Origin: Ardenticatenia bacterium
Lineage (GTDB): Bacteria > Chloroflexota > Anaerolineae > Ardenticatenales > Ardenticatenaceae
Direction of reading: 5' to 3'
Assembly: GCA_030949995.1 (NCBI GenBank)
Contig: JAUZRY010000002.1
Location: 20,178 to 84,177 of the forward strand
Length of the DNA: 64,000 nucleotides
Shown piece after piece: positions 55,540-64,000 of this stretch; position 1 is the stretch's first letter; every line of letters begins with the position of its first letter. The notes under the pieces were generated by a model, which was not told the origin of the DNA, made no database searches, and saw only the letters and a list, made by a program, of their open reading frames with translations. Position numbers and translations under genes: made by a program.

Positions 55540-58269
55540 ATGAGCCCAAGACACCGTCAGATCATACCGCCTCACGGCGGTGTCCTGGTAGACCGCCGGC
55601 TCCGGGGCACGCTGCGCGAAGCGGCCTTGGAGCGGGCCCCTTCGTTGCCCAAAGTGGAGCTCAACCCGGTCAACATCTCCGACGTGGAGCTGCTGGCTGT
55701 GGGCGCCTACAGTCCGCTCACCGGCTTCATGGGACGCGCCGACTACGATTCGGTCATCGAACACATGCGCTTGGCCAACGGGCTGCCGTGGACCATCCCC
55801 ATCACCCTGGCCGTGACCGAGGAAGAAGCCGCGCGCCTGAAGGAAGGCCAAGAGGTGGCGCTGGTGGAGCCCGGTGGCCGCATCTTGGCTCTCCTGGAGC
55901 TGGAGGAAAAGTTCACGCGCGACAAGGAACGGGAAGCGGCCCACGTGTACCGCACAACCGACCTGAGCCACCCTGGCGTTGCCCGCCTGTACCGCCAAGG
56001 AAGTGTGGTGTTGGGAGGCACCATTTGGCTGCTCAACATGCCCAGCCGGTACGACTTCCCAGAATTTCGCCACACACCGGCCGAAACACGACGGCTCTTC
56101 GCCGCGCGGGGGTGGCGCCGGGTGGTGGCCTTTCAAACCCGCAACCCCATTCACCGGGCTCATGAGTACATCCAGAAGACGGCCCTGGAGGTGGTGGACG
56201 GGCTCTTCGTGCACCCTCTCGTGGGGGAAACCAAGCCAGACGACATCCCGCCAGACGTGCGCATGGAAAGCTACCAAGCCATCCTGCGGGACTATTACCC
56301 GGCAGAGCGGGTATTGCTCGGGGTGTTTCCGGCAGCCATGCGGTATGCCGGGCCGCGCGAAGCCGTGTTTCATGCTCTCTGCCGGAAGAACTACGGCTGC
56401 ACGCACATGATTATCGGCCGTGATCACGCAGGGGTGGGTCATTTCTACGGCCCTTATGATGCCCACACCATCTTCGATGCCTTCGACCCTGACGAGTTGG
56501 GCATTGTGCCCCTCTTCTTCGACCGCGCCTTCTACTGCCGCGCCTGTGGTGGCATCGTTACGGCCAAAACGTGTCCTCACGACGCCTCACACCACATCGT
56601 GCTGAGCGGCACGGAAGTGCGACGTCGCATCGAGCGAGGCGAGCTGCTTCCCCCTGAGTTCACCCGGCCAGCCGTTAGCCGTGTGCTCATCGAGGGCATG
56701 CGCCGCCATCGTACCGTCCAGGCGGCCCAAGGAGAGGCCCATCCCCCGGCTCGGGGTTCAGAAGATCAACAGGAGGTGACCCTCATGGTGCACAGCTCTG
56801 AAGGGCGACGGTTGTTGGTGATTGGGCTCGACTGCGCTGAGCCCAGCCTCGTGTTCGAGCGCTGGCGGAACCAGTTGCCCACGCTTGCCGGCCTCATGGG
56901 ACAAGGCACCTACGGTACCCTGGAGAGCTGCCACCCCCCCATCACCGTGCCGGCGTGGAGCTGTATGCTCAGCGGCCGAGATCCCGGCCAACTCGGCATC
57001 TACGGCTTCCGCAACCGGGCCGACTTCTCCTACCACGCCATGTTCATTGCCACCTCCAACGCCGTGAAGGTGGACCGTGTGTGGGACATTTTGGGGCGAG
57101 CCGGCAAGCGCAGCATTCTGGTAGGCGTGCCCCAAACCTATCCGGTGCGTCCCGTGCACGGCCACCTGATCTCTTCCTTCCTAACGCCCTCCACCTCGCG
57201 ACAGTACACCTATCCCGCCTCCCTCAAGGAGGAAATCGGCACCCTGTTAGGCAGCCCCGACGCTTACGAGTTCGACGTGCGCCAGTTCCGCACCGAGAAC
57301 AAACGGTGGTTGCTCGACCAGATTTACACTATGACTGAAAAGCGCTTGACAGTCATCCGGTGGCTGTTGCAACACAAGCCGTGGGACTTCTTCATGTGGG
57401 TGGAAATGGGCACGGACCGCATTCACCACGGTTTCTGGAAGTTCATGGACCCCGAACACCGCAAGCACGAGCCGGGCAACGAGTTCGAGCAGGCCATTCT
57501 GGACTACTACCGGTTCTTGGACAACGCCATCGGCGAGGTGTTGGAGCTGGTCCCGGACGACACCGCCATCATGGTGGTGAGCGACCACGGGGCCAAGCGC
57601 ATGGACGGAGGCATCTGCGTCAACGAGTGGCTGCGCCAGAACGGATGGCTGGTGTTGAAGGAGGAGCCTCACGGCATGGTGCCCCTTGAAAAGTGCGAGG
57701 TGGACTGGAGCCGTACACGGGCGTGGAGCGCTGGGGGATACTATGCCCGCATCTTTCTGAACGTGGAGGGACGTGAGCCCCAGGGCACTATTCCCCAACG
57801 GCGTTACCAGGCCGTGCGGGACGAGTTGGCCGAGGCACTGGCCACCATTCCCGACGATGAGGGGCGCCCAATGACCAACCGCGTGCTCAAGCCGGAGGAG
57901 GTGTACGCCGAGGTCACCGGCATCGCCCCTGACTTGATCGTCTACTTCGGCGACCTGCACTGGCGCAGCGTAGGCAGCTTGGGACTCAACCGTATCCACA
58001 CGTTGGAAAACGACACCGGCCCCGATGATGCCAATCACGCCCAACACGGGCTCTACATCTTCTACGATCCGGCTCAGCCGGGGCACGGCCGCCGCGTGGA
58101 CGGACGCCACATTATGGACATCGCCCCAACCATCCTGACGACCTTGGGCGTGGAGCCCCCGCCGGGCATGCGAGGTGCCGCTATGGCCCCTGACGCCGAT
58201 CCGAGCGGCTACACCCCCGACGAAGAGCAGGCCATCCTTGACCACCTGGAATCTTTGGGGTATCTATAG
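55540..58269 (+). CDS. sat: Sulfate adenylyltransferase, in one open frame with an alkaline-phosphatase-superfamily domain
   Basis: The first 415 residues are a complete Sat (ATP sulfurylase) that makes APS from ATP and sulfate: AYSPLTGFMGRADY, the substrate motif FQTRNPIHRAHEY, GRDHAGVGHFYGPYDA and a zinc cluster FYCRACG..KTCPHD. There is no stop codon before the next domain, so the frame continues into a phosphodiesterase-like protein, about 909 residues in total. However, AGGAGG and an ATG (56785) sit at the junction, and removing one C from CCCCC at about 56744 would end Sat at a TGA inside that site. The start is the third of three close ATGs, 9 nt after GGAGG. Confidence 0.88.
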   Translation: MSPRHRQIIPPHGGVLVDRRLRGTLREAALERAPSLPKVELNPVNISDVELLAVGAYSPLTGFMGRADYDSVIEHMRLANGLPWTIPITLAVTEEEAARLKEGQEVALVEPGGRILALLELEEKFTRDKEREAAHVYRTTDLSHPGVARLYRQGSVVLGGTIWLLNMPSRYDFPEFRHTPAETRRLFAARGWRRVVAFQTRNPIHRAHEYIQKTALEVVDGLFVHPLVGETKPDDIPPDVRMESYQAILRDYYPAERVLLGVFPAAMRYAGPREAVFHALCRKNYGCTHMIIGRDHAGVGHFYGPYDAHTIFDAFDPDELGIVPLFFDRAFYCRACGGIVTAKTCPHDASHHIVLSGTEVRRRIERGELLPPEFTRPAVSRVLIEGMRRHRTVQAAQGEAHPPARGSEDQQEVTLMVHSSEGRRLLVIGLDCAEPSLVFERWRNQLPTLAGLMGQGTYGTLESCHPPITVPAWSCMLSGRDPGQLGIYGFRNRADFSYHAMFIATSNAVKVDRVWDILGRAGKRSILVGVPQTYPVRPVHGHLISSFLTPSTSRQYTYPASLKEEIGTLLGSPDAYEFDVRQFRTENKRWLLDQIYTMTEKRLTVIRWLLQHKPWDFFMWVEMGTDRIHHGFWKFMDPEHRKHEPGNEFEQAILDYYRFLDNAIGEVLELVPDDTAIMVVSDHGAKRMDGGICVNEWLRQNGWLVLKEEPHGMVPLEKCEVDWSRTRAWSAGGYYARIFLNVEGREPQGTIPQRRYQAVRDELAEALATIPDDEGRPMTNRVLKPEEVYAEVTGIAPDLIVYFGDLHWRSVGSLGLNRIHTLENDTGPDDANHAQHGLYIFYDPAQPGHGRRVDGRHIMDIAPTILTTLGVEPPPGMRGAAMAPDADPSGYTPDEEQAILDHLESLGYL
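56785..58269 (+). CDS. Alkaline-phosphatase-superfamily (type I phosphodiesterase) protein, possible separate gene
   Basis: A 494-residue unit inside the sat frame with its own AGGAGG 8 nt before the ATG. It has the metalloenzyme core of PF01663-type phosphodiesterases: LLVIGLDCAEPSLVF (first metal aspartate), PITVPAWSCMLSG (nucleophile Thr), VVSDHGAKRMDGG (Asp-His pair) and HAQHGLYIFYDP (last His). It may hydrolyse nucleotide, phosphodiester or sulfate esters; the substrate is unknown. It is followed by cysC, so the locus couples APS/PAPS synthesis to two such hydrolases. Confidence 0.82.
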   Translation: MVHSSEGRRLLVIGLDCAEPSLVFERWRNQLPTLAGLMGQGTYGTLESCHPPITVPAWSCMLSGRDPGQLGIYGFRNRADFSYHAMFIATSNAVKVDRVWDILGRAGKRSILVGVPQTYPVRPVHGHLISSFLTPSTSRQYTYPASLKEEIGTLLGSPDAYEFDVRQFRTENKRWLLDQIYTMTEKRLTVIRWLLQHKPWDFFMWVEMGTDRIHHGFWKFMDPEHRKHEPGNEFEQAILDYYRFLDNAIGEVLELVPDDTAIMVVSDHGAKRMDGGICVNEWLRQNGWLVLKEEPHGMVPLEKCEVDWSRTRAWSAGGYYARIFLNVEGREPQGTIPQRRYQAVRDELAEALATIPDDEGRPMTNRVLKPEEVYAEVTGIAPDLIVYFGDLHWRSVGSLGLNRIHTLENDTGPDDANHAQHGLYIFYDPAQPGHGRRVDGRHIMDIAPTILTTLGVEPPPGMRGAAMAPDADPSGYTPDEEQAILDHLESLGYL

Positions 58270-58320
58270 AGCTCTGAGGGCCCACCCGGAAACTCTCCAT
58301 CACTCTCCTGTCGAGGTGAA

Positions 58321-58896
<576 letters not shown>

Positions 58897-58920
58897 CATC
58901 CCGCCCATGATTGGGAGAAC

Positions 58921-58950
58921 GGAGCCTCCCAGGGCTACTCGGGAGGCTCC
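58921..58950 (+). terminator. 10-bp hairpin between cysC and the next gene
   Basis: GGAGCCTCCC, ten-base loop, GGGAGGCTCC. No T run follows, so it may attenuate or protect mRNA rather than fully terminate. Confidence 0.6.
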
Positions 58951-58970
58951 TCCACAGGTGGAGGTGAAGG

Positions 58971-60332
58971 ATGCCTTTTCTGCGCCGCTTGCGCCGTCGC
59001 CAACGTCGGGTTGTCGTTGTGGGCCTTGACGGCACGCCCTACTCCTTCCTGCAGGAGGCCCTCCGCGCCGGGCGACTGCCCAACCTCGGCCACCTTGTGA
59101 AAGAGGGCTCACTGCTCCGCATGACGTCGGTTTACCCGTGGGTCTCCTCGGTGGCTTGGGCCACCTTCATGACCGGCGTCAACCCGGCCAAACACGGTAT
59201 ATTCGGCTTTATTGACCGGGACCCGCGCACGTACCGCACGTTCATCCCAGTGGCCTCCCACATGCGGGCTCCTACCCTGTGGGAACGGCTCAGCCAGGCC
59301 GGCAAGCGCGTCCTCGTGATGAACGTTCCGGTCACCTTTCCGCCAAAGCCGGTCAACGGTGTGCTCGTCGCCGGTTTCCTCAGCCCCTCGGTCGAGAAAG
59401 CTGTCTTTCCGCCCGACGTGGCCAGTACGCTCAAGGGCCTCGGCTACCGTGTCGACGCCGATCCCCGGCTGGCCCGCCAATCCTTGGAGGCGATGATGGA
59501 GACCATCCAAGAAGCGCTGGAGCGCCGCTTGGCCGCCTTCTGGCATTTTTGGGAGCAGGAAGCGTGGGACTTCGCCATGCTCGTCATCATGGAGACCGAC
59601 CGGCTCCATCACTTCTACTGGGCCCACATGGAAGCTGATCACCCGCGTTGGGCGCCCGCCTTCTTCGAAGTCTACGAGCGCATTGACGCCTTCATCGGCC
59701 GACTGGCCGAACGGCTGGACGACCGCACCAGCCTCATGCTCCTCAGTGACCACGGGTTCTGTAGCATCAAGCAAGAAGTTTATTATAACCATTGGCTCCA
59801 CCAGGCCGGCTACCTGCGCTACCGGGAGATGCGCCAGGCCAGTGCCCGCGAAATGTTCAGCGTGATGGCTCCCTCCTCGCGGGCCTACTCCATGGACCCT
59901 GGACGTGTATTCATCCACCTGAAAGGGCGCGAACGAGACGGTTCCGTGGCCCCAGAGGAGTATGAACGGCTCCGTGAGGAGGTGATAGAGGCGGCCGAGT
60001 GCCTGGAGCTTCCCGAGACAGGCGAAAAGCCGGTGCTCAAGGCGTATCGCCGGGAAGAGCTCTATCACGGCCCGTACCTGGAGCAGGCTGCTGACATCAT
60101 CCTGGCGCCTGCCAACGGATACGACCCCAAAGGTGCCATCTACAAGGATGTGCTTGCCCGCCGAGATCCGGTCATGGTAGGGATGCACACCTACGACGAC
60201 GCCTTCGTCTACGTGAGAGGTGCGCGCGTTGCCCGCGCCGAAGCCAACATTCTGGACGTGAAGCCCACCGTGTTGGACCTGCTCAACCTGGACGTGCCGG
60301 CAGAGCTGGATGGCACTTCACTGCTCCGGTGA
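58971..60332 (+). CDS. Alkaline-phosphatase-superfamily (type I phosphodiesterase) protein, second copy
   Basis: A 453-residue relative of the domain following Sat. After a very basic N-terminus (LRRLRRRQRR) come VVVVGLDGTPYSFLQ, YPWVSSVAWATFMTG (the nucleophile position is Ser, with Ser/Ala/Thr following), MLLSDHGFCSIKQE and MVGMHTYDDAFVYVRG. Probably a metal-dependent hydrolase. It overlaps the converging GH1 gene by 15 nt. The start follows GGAGGTGAAGG. Confidence 0.87.
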   Translation: MPFLRRLRRRQRRVVVVGLDGTPYSFLQEALRAGRLPNLGHLVKEGSLLRMTSVYPWVSSVAWATFMTGVNPAKHGIFGFIDRDPRTYRTFIPVASHMRAPTLWERLSQAGKRVLVMNVPVTFPPKPVNGVLVAGFLSPSVEKAVFPPDVASTLKGLGYRVDADPRLARQSLEAMMETIQEALERRLAAFWHFWEQEAWDFAMLVIMETDRLHHFYWAHMEADHPRWAPAFFEVYERIDAFIGRLAERLDDRTSLMLLSDHGFCSIKQEVYYNHWLHQAGYLRYREMRQASAREMFSVMAPSSRAYSMDPGRVFIHLKGRERDGSVAPEEYERLREEVIEAAECLELPETGEKPVLKAYRREELYHGPYLEQAADIILAPANGYDPKGAIYKDVLARRDPVMVGMHTYDDAFVYVRGARVARAEANILDVKPTVLDLLNLDVPAELDGTSLLR

Positions 60333-61622
60333 AGCGGAATCGGCCGGCACACTGTTAGTGCGGCAAATATGGGCGTACACCTCGGCGCTCTGGCGGAGTA
60401 GGCGTTCTTGCGTGAACGGGTTGAGGGCCAGAAGCCCGAAGCGGGCTGACCATCCCTCAGCCCACTCGAAATTGTCCACCAGCGACCAGTGAAAGTAGCC
60501 GCGCACGTCAGCGCCAGCCTGTATAGCACGGTGGACAGCTCGCACGTGCTCGACGAGAAAGTGTGGGCGCACGGTGTCATGGGCATCACACACGCCATTT
60601 TCGGTAACGTAGAGGGGAACACCCAACGGGCGCAGCCGCAGCAGGTGCTTGGTCAGCCCTGCAGGGGCAACTTGGCCCCAATCGGTCCCTCCCAAGCGCA
60701 CTGTCGGCTCTTGGACATGGCGTCCGAACAGGGAACCAGGGGCCTCAGCAGCAAAGCGAACCAGATAACGCCCGTAGTAGTTGAGGCCTACGAAGTCGCA
60801 CGCTTCCCGCAAACCAACCACCTCGCGGGCAGGCCAAGCCAGAGGCCAAACCAAGCGCCCCTCGCGCAGGGCCCGCACTTTCACCTCGTTGAAGACCCAA
60901 TCCTGCAAAAACGCGACCAAGCGGTCCAAGGGATGCCCGGGGCGAGCTGGCTCTACCAGGGGCATGTTGAACACCATGCCGACCTGTGCCTCTGGCTGTA
61001 CGTCGTGAATGGCATGATACGCCGCCGCGTGAGCGCGAAGGAGGTGGCGCAGAGCGCGCAGGCCCACATCAAAGCGGCCTGTGCCCGGCGGCCACTGGCG
61101 GCCAGCGTAGGCGTTGTACACCAGGACAACCGGCTCGTTGATCGTACACCACATCGTGACGAGATCGCCGAGCCGGCGAGCACATTGGGCTGCCAGCGCC
61201 GAAAAGCGCTGCACCACCACCCGGTTGGTCCAGCCTCCTACTTTGGCCGCCCAGCGGGGCAGCGTGAAATGGTGCAAGGTCACCATCGGCTCCACGCCCA
61301 AGGCGCGCATGTGCTCGAAGAGACGGCGGTAGCGGGCAAACGCCTCGGGGTCGTAGACCCCAAAAGCCGGCTCGAGCCGGCTCCACTCCACACTGAGGCG
61401 GTGGGCGTTCTGGCCAAGCCGGGCAGCCAGCGCCACGTCCTCCTCGGCACGGCCACACCACCACTCACACGCGGCTCCCGAACGGCTGTGGTCGTGAATG
61501 TGCCCGGGATCGTGCTCCCACAGCCACCAATCGTTGTTGACGTTCCCACCCTCCACCTGGTGAGACGAGGTGGCTGTTCCCCAGAGAAACCCCTCAGGAA
61601 AGTGCAACTCCGGTGAAGTCAT
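60318..61622 (-). CDS. Family 1 glycoside hydrolase (beta-glucosidase type)
   Basis: Retaining beta-glycosidase of 434 residues. It begins FPEGFLWGTATSSHQVEG, has the acid/base glutamate at residue 163 in CTINEPVV and the nucleophile at 341 in LYVTENGVC, plus the aglycone-site motif GYFHWSLVDNFEWAEG. No signal peptide, so it acts in the cytoplasm, likely on beta-glucosides or beta-galactosides. The start used has GGAGA 6 nt upstream; an ATG 18 codons earlier is less suited. It converges with the phosphodiesterase gene. Confidence 0.95.
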   Translation of the reverse strand: MTSPELHFPEGFLWGTATSSHQVEGGNVNNDWWLWEHDPGHIHDHSRSGAACEWWCGRAEEDVALAARLGQNAHRLSVEWSRLEPAFGVYDPEAFARYRRLFEHMRALGVEPMVTLHHFTLPRWAAKVGGWTNRVVVQRFSALAAQCARRLGDLVTMWCTINEPVVLVYNAYAGRQWPPGTGRFDVGLRALRHLLRAHAAAYHAIHDVQPEAQVGMVFNMPLVEPARPGHPLDRLVAFLQDWVFNEVKVRALREGRLVWPLAWPAREVVGLREACDFVGLNYYGRYLVRFAAEAPGSLFGRHVQEPTVRLGGTDWGQVAPAGLTKHLLRLRPLGVPLYVTENGVCDAHDTVRPHFLVEHVRAVHRAIQAGADVRGYFHWSLVDNFEWAEGWSARFGLLALNPFTQERLLRQSAEVYAHICRTNSVPADSASPEQ

Positions 61623-61718
61623 TTCTGTCTCCGTGCTCTCCTCGCACGCTATCAGGCACGTGCTCCACGGCGCCATCCCTCCTCGGTTGTTGCCTGCGCG
61701 GCGCTCGCCTCTGGCAGT

Positions 61719-61746
61719 AGTATAGGGAGGGAAGAGGCGCCGTCAA
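61719..61746 (-). promoter_or_regulatory. Promoter of the GH1 gene
   Basis: Minus strand TTGACG (61741-61746), 16-nt spacer, TATACT (61719-61724). Confidence 0.65.
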
Positions 61747-61765
61747 ACCTCCAAGGCGGAACGAG

Positions 61766-61793
61766 TTGCACGCCTTGCACAGCGGTGTATACT
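61766..61793 (+). promoter_or_regulatory. Promoter of pdxH
   Basis: TTGCAC (61766-61771), 16-nt spacer, TATACT (61788-61793). Divergent from the GH1 promoter, with about 20 bp between the -35 hexamers. Confidence 0.65.
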
Positions 61794-61854
61794 CGTCTAT
61801 TGGGCTCCTGTTGGGGCCAAACACTTGGGTATCACGCTGATCCGAGGAGGCACA

Positions 61855-62496
61855 ATGTCCCGAAGTGACAAGGATCGAGAAGCGTATCGTCAGAAGGGCC
61901 TCTACCGCCGTGATCTGGCTGCCAATCCGTTTGAGCAATTTCGCCGCTGGTTTGCCGAGGCCCAAGTAGCGGAGCTGCCAGAGCCAAACGCGATGACCTT
62001 GTCCACGGCCTCACGTGACGGTCGTCCCTCTGGCCGTATGGTGTTGCTGAAGGAGGTGGACGAACGAGGATTCGTCTTCTACACCAACTACGAGAGCCGC
62101 AAGGGCCACGAGCTGGCCAAGAACCCTTGGGCTGCGCTTACCTTCTGGTGGCCCCACATGGCCCGCCAAGTGCGCGTCGAGGGGCGGGTGGAAAAAGTCT
62201 CACCTGCCGAATCAGACGCGTACTTCCGGACGCGTCCCCGAGGCAGTCAGATCGGGGCTTGGGCCTCTCCACAAAGCGCCGTGCTCTCGAGCCGGGCCGA
62301 GTTGGAGGCACGCTACCGGGATTTCGAGGCCCGCTTCGCGAAGCGCGACGTGCCCAGGCCTCCCCACTGGGGTGGGTACCGCCTGATTCCCGACGCCTTT
62401 GAGTTCTGGCAAGGCCGGCTCAACCGCCTGCACGACCGCTTTCGCTACCGGCGGGGGTCAGGGGGAACGTGGGTGATCGAGCGCTTGGCCCCGTAG
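61855..62496 (+). CDS. pdxH: Pyridoxamine 5'-phosphate oxidase
   Basis: FMN-dependent oxidase that forms pyridoxal 5'-phosphate; 213 residues. FMN-binding [41 protein letters not shown], and the C-terminal [18 protein letters not shown] and [10 protein letters not shown] substrate motifs are complete. The ATG lies 6 nt after GAGGAGG; upstream in-frame ATG is not needed. It stands as a single gene. Confidence 0.97.
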   Translation: MSRSDKDREAYRQKGLYRRDLAANPFEQFRRWFAEAQVAELPEPNAMTLSTASRDGRPSGRMVLLKEVDERGFVFYTNYESRKGHELAKNPWAALTFWWPHMARQVRVEGRVEKVSPAESDAYFRTRPRGSQIGAWASPQSAVLSSRAELEARYRDFEARFAKRDVPRPPHWGGYRLIPDAFEFWQGRLNRLHDRFRYRRGSGGTWVIERLAP

Positions 62497-62559
62497 CTGT
62501 GCAGGATACCGACGTGGGTGGGACACCAGGGCCCCACCCACCCAACCCCCACACCCTCA

Positions 62560-63195
62560 TCAAACGCGAAACATGGCGGCCGGCAGCGAGTCCTCAACGG
62601 CCCCCTTATCGGCATCCGCGTACGTGTAGTAGGCCTCACCCGCACATCCTCGGCAGAGGAGGTGACCGTCAACGAAGACCTCACGTTCATTGATGATTTC
62701 TTCGCCACAGTGCTCACAGAGCACCCGGTACCGGTCCCGGCTGATCAACTTTTCCAGGGAAAAGCGCAACTGGACTAGGCGCACCACGAACAACTCCTCG
62801 TCGGGCATGTGCTTGTAGCCCACCAAGTAGCCCATCCACCGGTCCTCCACACCCGGTGCGTAGCGCTGGGCACGTTGTCGACTCTCCGGATGGGGCACAA
62901 TGCGGACGGCCCGCCCCCTCTGTGTGTCCACGAACGTGGCCGCCACTTTGCCGAAGTCAATCACCCGCATCGTGCGGCGCCCCACCCAACACCCGGTGGC
63001 CACTGCCAGGCCGTCGGTGAAACATCCGTCCGTTTCCACAATCACCAGGAGACGCTTGTTCTCCTGGGGCACGGGGAGACCCAAGGTGGCCCCCCCCAGG
63101 AGCCCCATGCGCACGCCGAGCACCTGGCGCGGGCACAGGTGTCGGTGGCGCTCGGCCGAACGTTCCAGCAAGGTTTCCAACAGGGTCACGCTCAT
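62560..63195 (-). CDS. FmdE-like protein with C-terminal zinc ribbon
   Basis: A 211-residue protein resembling FmdE, a subunit-like protein associated with molybdenum formylmethanofuran dehydrogenase in archaea but widespread in bacteria without that enzyme. N-terminal HRHLCPRQVLGVRMGLLG and ETDGCFTDGLAVATGCWVG hold the conserved His and Cys ligands; the family usual HGHxCPG is slightly changed. The C-terminus is a four-cysteine zinc ribbon, CEHCGEEI...CRGCAGEAYY. No formylmethanofuran or molybdenum genes lie nearby, so the bacterial function is unknown. Confidence 0.85.
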   Translation of the reverse strand: MSVTLLETLLERSAERHRHLCPRQVLGVRMGLLGGATLGLPVPQENKRLLVIVETDGCFTDGLAVATGCWVGRRTMRVIDFGKVAATFVDTQRGRAVRIVPHPESRQRAQRYAPGVEDRWMGYLVGYKHMPDEELFVVRLVQLRFSLEKLISRDRYRVLCEHCGEEIINEREVFVDGHLLCRGCAGEAYYTYADADKGAVEDSLPAAMFRV

Positions 63196-63260
63196 GGGTT
63201 CACCTCGTTCATCGTCAAGCGTTCTCGTTTCGGACGCCACTCGTGAAATGGCAATCTTTG

Positions 63261-63269
63261 TGATACAAT
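63261..63269 (+). promoter_or_regulatory. Extended -10 promoter of the DUF411 gene
   Basis: TGATACAAT (TG-N-TACAAT). A weak -35, TCGTGA, lies 17 nt upstream. The same TTTGTGATACAAT occurs at the nuo promoter. Confidence 0.55.
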
Positions 63270-63321
63270 TCACATACCAACAGCGTACACCGGGCGGACC
63301 ACAGGCAAACCGGAGGCTACC

Positions 63322-63786
63322 ATGAAACGCACAGGGATGCTGTTGGGCATCAGTATCGTTCTCGCCTTGGTCTTGCTGGCGTGTCAGTCCTCGTCGCCAA
63401 CCGGAAGCGGTACGTCCCCCCAGATGATCGTGTACAAGTCTCCCACATGTGGCTGCTGCACGGCTTGGGGCGAGATCATGCAGCGCAGCGGTTTCCGGGT
63501 ACAGATGCGCAATGTGAGCGACCTGATGGCCATCAAGGCGAAGTACAACGTGCCTGAAGGGCTGATGGCCTGCCACACCGCCGTTGTGGACGGGTATGTC
63601 GTTGAGGGACACGTGCCCGTGCAAGATGTGGTGAGGCTCCTGCGCGAGCGACCCAACGCGCTCGGCATTGCCGTGCCCGGGATGCCGCGCGGGGCACCGG
63701 GCATGGACGCGCCCGTCACCGACCCGTATACAGTGTACCTCTTTGGCGAAGGGGGACAAACGAGCATCTTCGCCAGCTACGAGTAG
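63322..63786 (+). CDS. DUF411 metal-binding lipoprotein
   Basis: A 154-residue exported lipoprotein: basic N-terminus, hydrophobic segment and lipobox LLAC (cysteine near residue 21). The mature part is a DUF411 domain with VYKSPTCGCCTAW, CHTAVVDGYVVEGHVPV and GIAVPGMPRGAPGMD. The cysteine, histidine and methionine-rich motifs suggest copper or other metal binding. It lies upstream of a heme A synthase-like gene, so a role in supplying metal to a terminal oxidase is possible. Confidence 0.9.
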   Translation: MKRTGMLLGISIVLALVLLACQSSSPTGSGTSPQMIVYKSPTCGCCTAWGEIMQRSGFRVQMRNVSDLMAIKAKYNVPEGLMACHTAVVDGYVVEGHVPVQDVVRLLRERPNALGIAVPGMPRGAPGMDAPVTDPYTVYLFGEGGQTSIFASYE

Positions 63787-63822
63787 GGACTGTCGCCGCT
63801 GGCAACCGCACATTGGCTGTGG

Positions 63823-63828
63823 TATACT
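63823..63828 (+). promoter_or_regulatory. Candidate -10 upstream of the ctaA-like gene
   Basis: TATACT about 60 nt before the start; a weak -35 (TGGCAA) lies 17 nt upstream. Confidence 0.4.
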
Positions 63829-63885
63829 CTCGCCGGAAAGGTGGGCTAGTAGTTTTTTTCCGCGCAATGTGACAGGGGCAAGACC

Positions 63886-64000
63886 ATGCAACGCACAGCA
63901 GATCCGGTAACCCGGTGGCTCTTTCTCGTCTGTGGTCTGGTCATGCTGATGGTCGTGGTGGGCGGTTACGTGCGGCTGGCCCGCGCGGCTCTCCATCGGG
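63886..64000 (+). CDS. ctaA: CtaA/heme A synthase-like protein, first 38 codons
   Basis: The visible N-terminus has a membrane helix (WLFLVCGLVMLMVVVGG) followed by GGYVRLARA, which matches the opening of COX15/CtaA heme A synthases (GGxxRLTxxGLS). The last visible codons read ALHR, whereas the next frame would read LSIG as in the family, so a further one-base error just before the window edge is possible. Only this part can be judged. Confidence 0.6.
   Translation, partial: MQRTADPVTRWLFLVCGLVMLMVVVGGYVRLARAALHR

Overview
The window is about 64 kb of high-GC bacterial DNA. I read it as chromosome of a Chloroflexota-type bacterium, possibly Ardenticatenia or Anaerolineae. This is inferred from gene content and family resemblance (dcw order with an MraZ operator, a T-box-controlled trp operon with trpS inside it, IS1-like transposase type, secreted proteins ending in an LPLV-type tail). 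No rRNA or tRNA gene is present to anchor the assignment.

Layout. (1) 1-13.75 kb, minus strand: a division and cell wall (dcw) cluster read from a mraZ promoter: mraZ, rsmH, ftsL-like, ftsI, murF, mraY, murD, ftsW, murG, a CvpA-like membrane protein, murC, a small ORF, murB, ddl (runs off the left edge). (2) 13.8-17.2 kb: a cysteine-rich small protein, a second class B PBP with a Tat-like lipoprotein signal, and a DUF4013 membrane protein. (3) 17.2-22.2 kb: an accessory island with a decayed IS1-family element, an integron-type attC site behind a low-GC ORF, two small elements sharing terminal repeats and each carrying its own 7-bp target duplication, an ankyrin-repeat gene between them, and an IS4-like element with 17-bp perfect ends. 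(4) 22.2-31.2 kb, plus strand: the trp operon behind a T-box leader: trpE, trpS, trpG, trpD, trpC, a 44-aa membrane peptide, trpF, a HIT protein, trpB, trpA. (5) 31.2-41.4 kb: a large secreted protein, a kinase-fold protein with altered metal ligands, acyl-CoA dehydrogenase with a divergent-facing TetR regulator, a dTDP-4-dehydrorhamnose reductase-like enzyme, a free-standing B3/B4 protein and two GT2 glycosyltransferases. (6) 41.5-49.6 kb, minus strand: the membrane arm of complex I only (nuoA,H,J,K,L,M,N) behind a structured leader of about 290 nt. (7) 49.6-55.1 kb, minus strand: recA, two tandem near-identical Uma2 proteins, rtcA, a DPM1-like glycosyltransferase, DegV. (8) 55.1-64 kb: a sulfate-activation locus (sat, cysC, two alkaline-phosphatase-superfamily proteins), a GH1 beta-glycosidase, pdxH, an FmdE-like protein, a DUF411 lipoprotein and the start of a CtaA-like gene.

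Data quality shapes the reading. At least ten otherwise conserved genes are broken by single-base gains or losses, mostly in short homopolymers (murG, murD, ftsI, PBP, trpE and others). Essential genes are hit and the flanking frames are intact, so most look like sequencing or assembly errors rather than real pseudogenes. The apparent in-frame fusion of sat to the next gene may have the same cause.

The most interesting items outside housekeeping genes are the island (attC site plus two MITE-like elements around the ankyrin gene), the nuo leader with mutually exclusive pairings, the T-box leader with an extra terminator-like hairpin, the sat/cysC/phosphodiesterase locus, and the tandem Uma2 pair that differ mainly in one exchanged patch.
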